A DNA stretch of 64,000 nt from Plasmodium vivax (Eukaryota > Apicomplexa > Aconoidasida > Haemosporida > Plasmodiidae): the NCBI RefSeq assembly GCF_000002415.2, contig NC_009912.1, forward strand, positions 684,501 through 748,500, in the 5' to 3' direction. The notes under the pieces are model-generated. The model saw only the letters and a program-made list of their open reading frames with translations, ran no database searches and was not told the origin of the DNA. Below, piece after piece: positions 55,742 to 64,000 of this stretch; position 1 is the stretch's first letter, and each line of letters opens with the position of its first letter. Both the position numbers and the translations under genes were made by a program.

Positions 55742-56550
55742 CGGGGTGGCCCCTCCGCCCTGCGGCGAGTCACAAACGGGTGCATGGGCGCACGCGAATG
55801 TGGGCATTTCCCGTTTTGCCTCTTCCGTTGCAGCATGAGGGGGCGGCTGCTTTACGCGTACGTGCACGTATACGCTTATGTTCATACGCCTATTCTTATG
55901 CCTACTCTTATGCTTCCTCTTATGCTTCCTCTTATGCTTCCTCTTATGCTTCCTCTTATGCTTCCTCTTATGCTTCCTCTTATGCTTATTCATGTTTGTG
56001 TTTTTTTCCCCCCGCAACCGCAATGCAGCGCGACAAATTCGTTGTCGTGTTGACCAACCGGGATGCAACATAAAACGGCAATTTGTTAGTGCTCCCTCGG
56101 AGAGAACAAACGGGTAGGCCCTCAAAAAAAAACATCCGTAGGAGAGGCCCCTTTCTAGCAAAAAAAAAAAAAAAAAAAAGTGCTACCGAATAATTCCATT
56201 TCACCACCCGCGCGAGGAGCAACTTCCCTCCCAAAAAGTTACCAATCGAAAGGGGAGACTTACACGATGAGGCCCGTTCTACGTACAATACGTTTTATGC
56301 GTGCCCATTTTTTCTTACTGTAGAGGAGCAGCCAAAATTGCAGAGTGGCAATTCGGGCGTTCTTCACACGGAGGGAACTGCATAACGAGAGCATAGGCCC
56401 CCCTTCGCCACGCAATATTTGCAGAAACAATTGCGGCAACATTGCAGCAACATTGCAGTAAAAGCGTGTAGCAAAACCGTGTAGCAGTTACGAGGGAACC
56501 CCCCACCGTCCAACCCGATCACCCCTCCACGTGAACAAACGCAAAACGCG
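55742..56550. other. Intergenic between OST48 and the YggS-type gene
   Basis: Holds a 12-bp repeat (55891-55991), a poly(A) run at 56160-56179 and GCAACATTGCA words at about 56431-56460. No gene. Confidence 0.65.
55891..55991. repeat. 12-bp tandem repeat (about eight copies)
   Basis: Copies of TCTTATGCTTCC, the inner six identical, with TATGCCTA/TATGCTTATTC variants at the ends. Open frames on both strands here are repeat translations only. Confidence 0.93.
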
Positions 56551-57279
56551 ATGAAGTACATTAACAACTTGAAAGAGATTGAAAATAAAATAAAGTCCAT
56601 CTGTGACAGCTGCGGTGCTGCCCCGCCGAAGATACTAATTGCTAGCAAATATGTAGGCAGTGAAGAAATAAATAACATTCACGTGTATGACAAGAAGTAC
56701 CACTTTGGGGAGAACTCCCTGGAAGCCTTGGAGGAAAAGGCGAGGCAACTGCCAGACACCATCAAGTGGCATTTCATAGGAAACCTCCAATCAAAGAAAT
56801 GCAAAGTCTTGGCAAATTTGAAAAACCTCCATATGGTGGAATCGCTAGATAAACAAAAAAAAGCCACCCTGTTAAATAATTATTTAAAAAGCATAAACGA
56901 AAATGAACAGAGAAGCAGTGACCAGGTAAAAAAAATCCGTGTGCTTATGCAAATTAAAACAACAGACGACCTGAACAAGACAGGCATTGCGCATAGCCAA
57001 TATGATGATATTGAAAGCACCATTCTGTACATCATCAACAATTGTGAATTTCTTATTTTCAAGGGACTCATGACCATTTCCTCGTTGGAACCTTCCAGTA
57101 GGGAAAACTCCTTCGTTATTTTGAATGACATAAAAAGTAGACTGCTAAGCAATACAGCCATTCGCGATTACTTTCGCGACAGAAAATTTCACATGAGCAT
57201 GGGCATGTCCGGCGACCTCGAACTAGCCATTAAGCACCGAACAACGCAGCTCAGAATTGGGAGCGCCATTTTTGGCTAG
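56551..57279 (+). CDS. YggS/PROSC-family pyridoxal-phosphate homeostasis protein (PLPBP)
   Basis: Single-exon, 242 residues, full length for the family. The family binds PLP without known catalysis and buffers the vitamin B6 pool in the cytosol. PLP-binding Lys33 sits in KILIASKYV. The other family signatures are in order: YHFGENSLEALEEKA, IKWHFIGNLQSKK, VESLDKQ, VLMQIKTTDDLNKTGI, FKGLMTI and the C-terminal SMGMSGDLELAIKHRTTQLRIGSAIFG block (MS-GM-S-D and R-G-IFG). Only the usual VRLGTAIFG variant differs slightly. No targeting peptide is seen. Plasmodium synthesises its own PLP through Pdx1/Pdx2 encoded elsewhere. Confidence 0.95.
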   Translation: MKYINNLKEIENKIKSICDSCGAAPPKILIASKYVGSEEINNIHVYDKKYHFGENSLEALEEKARQLPDTIKWHFIGNLQSKKCKVLANLKNLHMVESLDKQKKATLLNNYLKSINENEQRSSDQVKKIRVLMQIKTTDDLNKTGIAHSQYDDIESTILYIINNCEFLIFKGLMTISSLEPSSRENSFVILNDIKSRLLSNTAIRDYFRDRKFHMSMGMSGDLELAIKHRTTQLRIGSAIFG

Positions 57280-58081
57280 CTCGTCGCCCATCAGGATTGC
57301 CATGATGGTTATTTTTTTTTTCTCGTTTTTCTCGTTTTTCTCGTTTTTCTCGTTTTTCTTTTTTTTCACCTGACCCGTTCATACTTTTTTTTTTTTTTTT
57401 TTTTTTTTTTTGGAGCATAACGGCTAGCTACACCCTGTGTGCAAGCGCTGGATGAAAATTACAAGGCCATTTATTTGCTTACACCCGCCCATCTTTTCTT
57501 CACCGTTAAATACACATAAAATTAGTAATCTCGTCTCCGTTTTGTTTAACGAAATTGGCTTAAAATTAAAAAAAAGGTACCAAATGGTAGGCATGCTAAG
57601 ATACACAATTGCGTGGTGAAATTGAAGTGCGATTATTCGAACAAAAAAAAAGAAAAAATGTTTTCCCCCACTTGTTCCACATGGCTGTAAAAAATAAAAT
57701 GCAAATTTCACATCAAATGCGACGGGCAAAATGGGGAAGCGGCAGGGTGAGCGCAAAAAGGGAGAAGAAAAAGAAAAAAAAGTTATGCACGTGCAGGTGG
57801 GTGAATACAACGCACGTGCATATCCACTACATATACACTGCATAAACGCGTGCACATATCCACTGCATACGCGCGTGCACATATCCACGTATGTGTACAC
57901 TTAAAAACGGCATGCACACAACAATCACTTCACGTGCGCAAGCAAAACAAAAAAGGGGCTGCACTCAGGCGTAGTGGCATGGTTATCTTCGGGTACGCCG
58001 CGCGGGGGTATGTGCTCACTAATATGCCGCAAAAAAAAAATATATCACAACAGCGGGGGGGCTACCTCCTCCCCCCCCTGC
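57280..58081. other. Convergent intergenic region
   Basis: Tandem TTTTTCTCG units (57322-57358), a T-run (57387-57411), a purine-rich block (57750-57782) and a GTGCACATATCCACTGCATA-like repeat (57808-57890). No gene. Confidence 0.65.
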
Positions 58082-60886
58082 CTACGAATCGTCAAACACC
58101 CAAAGCTGCAAAAACTGAATTTCGAACTCCTCGTCGTGGGTCAGCAAGTCATTATCGTATGTGCTGCTCCTGTTGGTCTGCCCTTTGCACAAGTCGTCAT
58201 TAATGAGCAGCGAGCAGTTGTCCCCTCCGCCTATCGTTATCGATTTTTCATCCGAGTAGACAAAATAATTGTTTCGAGTGGTCCAGTTGAACACCTTAAT
58301 GGCTGCATTGTCATTGCCACTTTGGTTTTTTTTTTTTTTTTCGCTTGTTTCCGCAGTTTTGGTACCTCCGGGTTTGTCACCCTTGGGGGGCTGCTTCTTC
58401 CCCGGGAGGGGGGTTGAATGGTGGTACTTCTCCTCGTTGAGCGTTTTGGTTCTGCAGTGCATACCGTCCGACGGCGCGCCGCGGTTTTCCTCGTAGTGGT
58501 AACAGTCCTCAGGGGTGGCGTTCTCATCCTTGTCGTGGGCCACCCCCTTATCGTTACCACCGCAGGTGCCACCACTACACACACCACCACTGCAGTTGCC
58601 ACCACTGCAGTTGCCAACGGTGGTGCCCGCCTCTTCATCCTCGCCGCAATCCAAATCGTGTATATCCGTTTTGAGCCTATTCATGTACTCGGGGGGCGCG
58701 GGCGAGGGGCCCTCCAGGCTGGCATCCCCCTTAACGGAGTCCCTCAAGCTGTCTTCAAAATCAGTGGCGAGCTTTTCCTGCGAATTGGTGGACCTCAAAT
58801 TATTTCCCAGCTTCCCCTCGTTCATGTCTAAAGCGGTGTTCTTCCGCTTCACCCTTTCAACGTTCTCCTCCAGTGGGTAAAAACTGTCGATGCGTTTGTC
58901 ATAGGCGCAACTGCCTCCCTTATTATGCCCCTCGTCTTCGCCATCATCTTCACCTTCACCTTCACCTTCACCTTCACCTTCCTCTTTTGCCTTTTTCTCT
59001 TTACCTCCCTGCTGGGCTTTATCCCCACTTTTAAAGGTAAACAAAAAGTTTTCCCCAGACCCGTAGTAGCAATTATCGCAGTGTAGCTTGTCGAGGAAGC
59101 AGCCGAACAGCACGTTCTCCATATCGCAGATTAACAAGATGACGCTGCCTTTGTTGGCGACACTCCTATAGAGGGTTTTGAAGGACACACCGTGTATACT
59201 TGAGCAGAAGGCCATTTTCCAAATTTTGATGCTCAGTGTCGGGGGGAGGTAATAATTTATCTGCTTGGTCATCTCTTTGCTTAACAATTTGACTGCACCG
59301 CTGATGTACTCCAGTTTGGGAATTAAAGGTAAATAATTTAAATCTTTTGCATCACTGGCTGAGTTAACCCTCTGTGTTTTTTTCTTCGATTCCTTGGCCA
59401 TCAAAGACTGTTCAATGATGCACCTTAACAATTCGTTTGATGTGAATGGCACCGAGGTGATTGTTTTTTTTATTTTGTTTTCTGATTTTCTCACTTCGTC
59501 AATTTCTTTGATTATCTTTGTTGTCGTTTCGTATGCCTTATTGTTGTTAAAGAATCTGAACAGTATGAAACTTTTCTCTTCATATTTTTTCTGCGCCTTT
59601 TTCTGCCCTTCGGGGTTCTGCCCAGGTTCTCCTCCGGGTCCCTTGTTTCCCCACTGGATCGGGTTCCCATCGGTGCAAAGGATGCCTCCACACGTATTGC
59701 TGTAGTTCCCCCCGGAGGATGAACTTCCCAATGTTTGATGGTGCAACTCGAAGGAAATATTTTTCAGCGTCTTCGAGCATGAACGTTGTGCCTCGCTCGC
59801 AAAGGTGGCAGTGTCTTCTCTCTTTATGGACTCCCCCTCTGTTGTGCCACCCGTCTGTGAGAAGTTACCGTTTGGTGTTTCCACGTTGGGGGGCCCTGCT
59901 TCTGGGTTGCCCACGGGTGAAAGTCCCCCCTTTGAAGAGGCATCCTTTGAAGGGGCCTCCTTAGCTACGCTGAAGGCGTCTCTCTTTGGCCTTCCCGATA
60001 AAGCGGAATTAGAACTGCCCCCCTCACCCTCCTTAAAAGAATACCCCGAGTTGGCTAAATTTAAATTATTCTTATAAGTTATATTTGGGTGCGCGGGAAT
60101 TGCGGTGCTATAATCCGCCTCGTTAATTTTTTGGTAAATCTTTAAATCGCTGTCTTGCAAATGCTCCACGATGTTATTCTTTGGAGAGGAAATGTCAAAA
60201 TTTAGAAAGCTATTTTTTTTTTTTTTTTTAAAGTCATCATTTTCGTCTTCCTTTCTCGGGTGATCATCACTTGTGAAATGCTTCGAAACGTCCGAGGAAT
60301 AGTTTGTTGCTCCAAACAGGTGGTCACTTTTTTCCTCCTTAAAAGAAGACGCGTTTTGAACCAGCGGTTGGGCTAAATTGAACACATAGGACAAACTCCT
60401 GCTGATGTATTTATAGTAGGAAATGCTTTTCTGCTTATTCAAGTCATCCGTGCTGGAGTTGCTATTCATACCACTGTAGCAGTTGCCTGTGCTGTTTTTC
60501 TTTTGCGAGGCATCGTCGCATATTCGATTGTAAATACTTTTTAACAGCACTTGAATAAAACCACACGTGTCTTCATTGTTACACAGGTAGGTGTCCTTCG
60601 TGGGCACCACAATATGGGCGCACTCGTAAATGTCATACAAATCAATAAAAATTTGATACGTGCCAAATCCGTAGGTTATCACATTTTTGTCTCTCAGGTC
60701 TGGTTCGAAGAGCAACGATTCTTTCGTTAAAATTAGGTGGCCGCTTATCGAAAAATTCGTCAAGCAGTACTCGCATTGTTCTCGAAATATGATGCAATTT
60801 TTCTTCTCCCTGTCCCTTTCCTCCAGTTTGACACACTTGCTCGAATTCGTGGACACGATTGCGTTGCGGATTATTCCCTTCTCGAA
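58082..60886 (-). CDS. TLDc-domain protein (OXR1/NCOA7-like); 5' exon unresolved
   Basis: TLDc proteins protect against oxidative stress and, in animals and yeast, regulate the V-ATPase. The main exon encodes about 930 residues. A GRAM-like N-terminal segment (ISGHLILTKESLLFEPDLRD) precedes the TLDc domain, as in OXR1. The TLDc domain is split: first half at about 512-610 (SIHGVSFKTLYRSV, then CYYGSGENFLFTF) and second half at about 850-922 (VFNWTTRNNYFVYSDEKSI, IGGGDNCSLLINDDL, EFEIQFLQLWVFDD). In between is a ~240-residue low-complexity insert rich in Gly, Glu, Asp and CSGG units. There is no ATG between the upstream in-frame stop (complement of 60887-60889) and the first conserved residues; the first possible initiator is a GTG at 60856. 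A T-rich tract followed by CTAG at 60890-60887 looks like a splice acceptor, so a short upstream exon is expected. Confidence 0.85.
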   Translation of the reverse strand, partial: FEKGIIRNAIVSTNSSKCVKLEERDREKKNCIIFREQCEYCLTNFSISGHLILTKESLLFEPDLRDKNVITYGFGTYQIFIDLYDIYECAHIVVPTKDTYLCNNEDTCGFIQVLLKSIYNRICDDASQKKNSTGNCYSGMNSNSSTDDLNKQKSISYYKYISRSLSYVFNLAQPLVQNASSFKEEKSDHLFGATNYSSDVSKHFTSDDHPRKEDENDDFKKKKKNSFLNFDISSPKNNIVEHLQDSDLKIYQKINEADYSTAIPAHPNITYKNNLNLANSGYSFKEGEGGSSNSALSGRPKRDAFSVAKEAPSKDASSKGGLSPVGNPEAGPPNVETPNGNFSQTGGTTEGESIKREDTATFASEAQRSCSKTLKNISFELHHQTLGSSSSGGNYSNTCGGILCTDGNPIQWGNKGPGGEPGQNPEGQKKAQKKYEEKSFILFRFFNNNKAYETTTKIIKEIDEVRKSENKIKKTITSVPFTSNELLRCIIEQSLMAKESKKKTQRVNSASDAKDLNYLPLIPKLEYISGAVKLLSKEMTKQINYYLPPTLSIKIWKMAFCSSIHGVSFKTLYRSVANKGSVILLICDMENVLFGCFLDKLHCDNCYYGSGENFLFTFKSGDKAQQGGKEKKAKEEGEGEGEGEGEDDGEDEGHNKGGSCAYDKRIDSFYPLEENVERVKRKNTALDMNEGKLGNNLRSTNSQEKLATDFEDSLRDSVKGDASLEGPSPAPPEYMNRLKTDIHDLDCGEDEEAGTTVGNCSGGNCSGGVCSGGTCGGNDKGVAHDKDENATPEDCYHYEENRGAPSDGMHCRTKTLNEEKYHHSTPLPGKKQPPKGDKPGGTKTAETSEKKKKNQSGNDNAAIKVFNWTTRNNYFVYSDEKSITIGGGDNCSLLINDDLCKGQTNRSSTYDNDLLTHDEEFEIQFLQLWVFDDS

Positions 60887-60899
60887 CTAGCCAAACGGG

Positions 60900-60938
<39 letters not shown>

Positions 60939-63284
60939 TGCAATGCTCTACAAATGGTGCAAACATTGCGCAAAATTTTGCAAAACGCCTGAACAGCAAG
61001 AACTTTTTGGCTGCATTGACCGCGCAACGGCGTTGTAGCTGCGGTAGCCAAAACGCACACACACACATATACAGTTCTGCTCCATTTGCGCGCAAAAATT
61101 CGCGCATATTGTGACACTTCAAGATAACATGCACGGGTCATATGCGGACTGGCGCGCTCGTGCAATCCTTTCTCACTTCGCATTTCCCTACTTCGAACTT
61201 GTTGGGGTAGTGCATTTTTTCCCTGTTCCCAGCTATTTCTTCATTCTGAAAGACGTTCAAAACTTTTATCTTGTCGTTCGTTTGCTTTTCGTCCATCGTT
61301 TGCAACTTGGGTTCGTATGCATTTTCCGGCGCTGCTCTTCGGGGGGGCTGTGGCGCGGACGGACATTAAGCAGAACTTCCACAAAAAGGAGGCAAAAGGG
61401 CGGCAAAAGCGCAGCAAAAAGGAAATAAAAAAAAGTAGCAGAATATTGCAGAGGGGGAAGAAACTTCCAAAAATTGCAAAAAGGGCAAAAAAGCAAACGT
61501 AAAAACACTACGCCGAGCAGCGTGACCGGTCGTTTTCACAAGAAAACCATTGCACAAGGGGGGCGGGCACTCAACCGCTTGCACTTTCAAAAAAGGGGAA
61601 GCGCCGCGCGGGGGGAGCCGCTATTCAACGGAGTGGCCACTAATCGACGAGGGGGGACAACGCATTTACCATGACCAAGTGTAACGACGCGCGGTGCAGG
61701 ATTGTAAAACTTGTATCAAATCATATGCGAGGAAAAAAAAAAAAAAAAAAATCCCTGAAAGTGGTATGCAAATATACACCTTCTCATGTGTCTTATTCGC
61801 TTCGGAACGAACATATTATATTCCCTACGATATAATGGGTTTAAAAAAAAAAAATTGTACACTAATGCTTTCCCCCGTTGAAAGAATGGCTTCACTTGAA
61901 TAAAAAAAAAAAAAAAGAAAAGCGAAGCAAAGCAAAGCGAAGCAAAGCACAGTGAAGCAAAGTACAGCGAAGCAAAGCACAGCGTAGCAAAGGAGCGTAA
62001 AAACAAACAAACGAACAAAAATCAGTGGGGTGTGTTAAGATTGCATTTTCGCATAATTTCAGTTTAATTCACTTTAATTTGCAAACTTCTTTAACACGAT
62101 TAATGGGGAGTGTAAATTTCACGTGAAATGAAAAAAAAAAAAAAATCGTAAATAAGCGTAAAAGGGTGGAAAACATGTACAATTTTGGCAAACGTTTTAT
62201 ACTTGTTTCATTTCGCGTTAAGCGAGTCATGGCCGGTCAATCGTGTCACTTCATGTCACGCCACGCGCTGCCACTTTTGAAGTCCCGAAGCAAATGGTGA
62301 GCAAATGGGCAGTGGGGGTGTGGCATACAAAAAAAAAATTGCGTGTTTTGATAAGCAAAATTGTAAGGAAAAAAAAAAAAAAAAAAAAAAAAAAACTGGG
62401 CGACGATCGGGGAATAAATATTTAGAAATTAAAAAAATAACAAACGCTATCTTAAGTGCTGTCGAAGGGTTTCGCGAAATATTCCTCCACTTGGAACGAA
62501 AAAGAGGAAAACATCCCAAAAAGAATTTTTTGTACAGTGTGGAAAAGTGAACTTATACATACGTATGTATGCATACATATGCTATATACGTGTAGCAGTT
62601 TTTTACCCCCTTGGCGCATCGATATTCGCCAAAGAGGAAGAAAAAAAAGAGAAGTGTTAACTTCTTTGCCTTTTAAGATTTAGGCAGACCAAATAAGTTA
62701 ACGTTTGCTTATGTGAACCAAATGATTGCCATTTATTCCTTCATAATAACGGAAAAAAAAAAAAAAAAAAAAAAAAAAAGTGCCATGGTGAAATATGCCT
62801 TGAAAGGCTTTGCTTTGCAATGCTGTTGGTGGCATTCGCGCAGGCTTAGCATGTGCCTATTTTACATACGCGTGCGAATGTGTTCGCATGTGCTGCCATG
62901 CATGCACGTAGGAGTGTGCCGCGCCAAACAATTGCATGTAAGCACATGCGTATGCCAGGCCGCAGGAGGGGCTATCTTCGCGGCTTGTATGTGTGCTCGT
63001 TGCGCGGCGTCGTGACGAGCGAAGTAGGCCAAACCGAACGGGGTGCGCCCTTTTACGGGGTGAGGGGCGCGAACTTGTTGGTGCGTTTTGCGTGGCTGCT
63101 TCATGGTGGCCTATCCGCCCCCGCTCACCCGCAACCACCTGGTGGCACAAAAGTGACGCGGTTGCGACCGCTCCGGGTGTTGCCTTCCCAGGTGTAACCT
63201 CTCCAGGTGTGATACCCCCGCATGCGCGATGCCCGCAAGCGGTTCCCACGAAGGGTTCCCCCTAATGTTCCCCCTAATGATACC
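60887..63284. other. Intergenic 5' of the TLDc gene, probably containing its first exon
   Basis: Poly(A) at 60900-60931 (the presumed polypyrimidine tract of the TLDc acceptor on the minus strand), A-runs at 61732-61751, 61901-61915, 62370-62394 and 62755-62779, and an AGCGAAGCAA repeat (61918-61990). The TLDc first exon presumably lies in its left part but could not be fixed. No other gene recognised. Confidence 0.5.
61918..61990. repeat. Short AGCGAAGCAA/AGCACAGCGA repeat
   Basis: Ten-base and five-base units (AGCGAAGCAA, AGCACAGTGA) repeated about seven times after a poly(A) run. Confidence 0.85.
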
Positions 63285-64000
63285 CTAATCCTGGGCGCTG
63301 AAAATATTTTTGAGGTTGCTCTCAATTAAGCTCTGAATATCCACCATATTTGCGCTGATGGACGAGTGGTCCGAGGATGTATCGAAAATGCAATCGAGCA
63401 TGTCATTCAGTTCCTTCTGCTTCTCCTTCGAATTGTCCCCTGACCCGTTCTGCTTGTGCGTGCCCTCGGCGACTGCTCGCTTTGCATTTTGACCCTCCCC
63501 GGCATGGGTCACCTTCCTCCTTTCGGTGGAAGCATCGTTCGTTGCGGCGATTTGGCCAACTGCATCATTTTTATTTATCCTGTTCGAATCATGGAGCAGC
63601 AAAAAATCGTTCTTTTGGATTTCCTTCAATTGGGTATTTTTTTTTGAAAGGGCCTTAGTGGTCACCTCGTTCGATGGCACAGTGGACCCGTTTACACCCA
63701 CCCCTTTAGTGGCGCTCTTCTCGTTGAGGCCTCGAATCTTCGTTTTTAAGAGCCGCCCATCAAGGGGGTGCTCGTTCGCCTCGTGTGCTTCTCCACCGTT
63801 ATGATTATCTTTACCACTGTGAGGTTTTTTTTTTTTTTTTTTCTTTCTTTCGAGGAATGCGTTGGCTATTAGTCGATCGCCCGTTTGGCTTGCCTGCCCA
63901 TGGTCGTCGCCCCACTGGAGGACGCCGCTCACTTCGTCCAGGCTGTTAACCTTTTCTGCCGTTTCATTCGCCAACTGGGAGTGCATATCACCATGCGTTG
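63285..64000 (-). CDS. 3' part of a minus-strand gene, low-complexity C-terminal region (partial)
   Basis: The frame is open from the right window edge to a stop at 63285-63287, so the protein continues beyond the window. The visible ~237 residues are hydrophilic and largely disordered (Asn/Lys/Glu/Ser-rich, with a lysine run encoded near 63826-63850). A more conserved-looking tail, ELNDMLDCIFDTSSDHSS then DIQSLIESNLKNIFSAQD, ends the protein and may be a short interaction helix. In the syntenic P. falciparum interval I recall an RCC1-like PP1-interacting protein beyond the TLD gene, but nothing visible here proves that identity. Confidence 0.6.
   Translation of the reverse strand, partial: THGDMHSQLANETAEKVNSLDEVSGVLQWGDDHGQASQTGDRLIANAFLERKKKKKKKPHSGKDNHNGGEAHEANEHPLDGRLLKTKIRGLNEKSATKGVGVNGSTVPSNEVTTKALSKKNTQLKEIQKNDFLLLHDSNRINKNDAVGQIAATNDASTERRKVTHAGEGQNAKRAVAEGTHKQNGSGDNSKEKQKELNDMLDCIFDTSSDHSSISANMVDIQSLIESNLKNIFSAQD

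Noticed and set aside
55784..56161. Frames with SYASSYASS, LLCFLLCF or KRKHKRKH repeats on both strands
   Set aside because: Translations of the 12-bp repeat; no start context or conserved sequence.

Overview
The window is nuclear DNA of an apicomplexan, almost certainly a Plasmodium of the vivax/knowlesi/cynomolgi group. The protein-coding genes are Plasmodium-like: low-complexity insertions, short introns with GTAAG-type donors, and many A/T homopolymers in non-coding DNA. Base composition is far less AT-rich than P. falciparum, and intergenic minisatellites are frequent, which fits the vivax clade. Gene content and order match what I remember of the middle of P. falciparum chromosome 9 (eIF3F, RecQ, dihydrouridine synthase, gamma-glutamylcysteine synthetase, NAPS, DnaJ, thioredoxin-like, PDI, sugar transporter). 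That synteny is from memory, not a search.

Layout. 1.2-2.4 kb: eIF3F (-). 4.3-10.0 kb: five-exon gene for a ~1694-residue EGF-containing membrane protein (+). 10.0-16.0 kb: about 6 kb with no convincing protein gene. It holds a 25-bp minisatellite and then, at about 11.7-13.6 kb, a cluster of long hairpins next to an 11-nt motif able to template the Plasmodium telomere repeat. 16.0-18.2 kb: RecQ helicase (+). 20.5-22.9 kb: four-exon conserved protein of unknown function (+). 23.2-24.7 kb: tRNA-dihydrouridine synthase (-). 28.7-31.8 kb: gamma-glutamylcysteine synthetase (+). 32.3-33.6 kb: nucleosome assembly protein NAPS (-). 38.6-40.5 kb: five-exon membrane DnaJ (+). 41.7-42.7 kb: PPPDE/DeSI-type cysteine isopeptidase (-). 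46.5-47.5 kb: thioredoxin-like protein (+). 49.0-50.9 kb: PDI-like ER protein (+). 51.8-53.2 kb: major-facilitator sugar-transporter-like protein (+). 54.2-55.7 kb: OST48/WBP1 (+). 56.6-57.3 kb: YggS/PLPBP (+). 58.1-60.9 kb: TLDc protein (-). 63.3 kb to the edge: 3' part of a further gene (-).

The genes are individually transcribed housekeeping genes, not an operon. Loose themes are secretory-pathway protein maturation (PDI, OST48, possibly the membrane DnaJ), thiol/redox biology (gamma-GCS, thioredoxin-like, PDI, TLDc) and nucleic-acid maintenance (RecQ, NAPS, Dus). All exon boundaries were inferred by eye from GT/AG sites and reading-frame continuity. The most unusual region is 11.7-13.6 kb, a candidate long structured RNA, possibly telomerase RNA.
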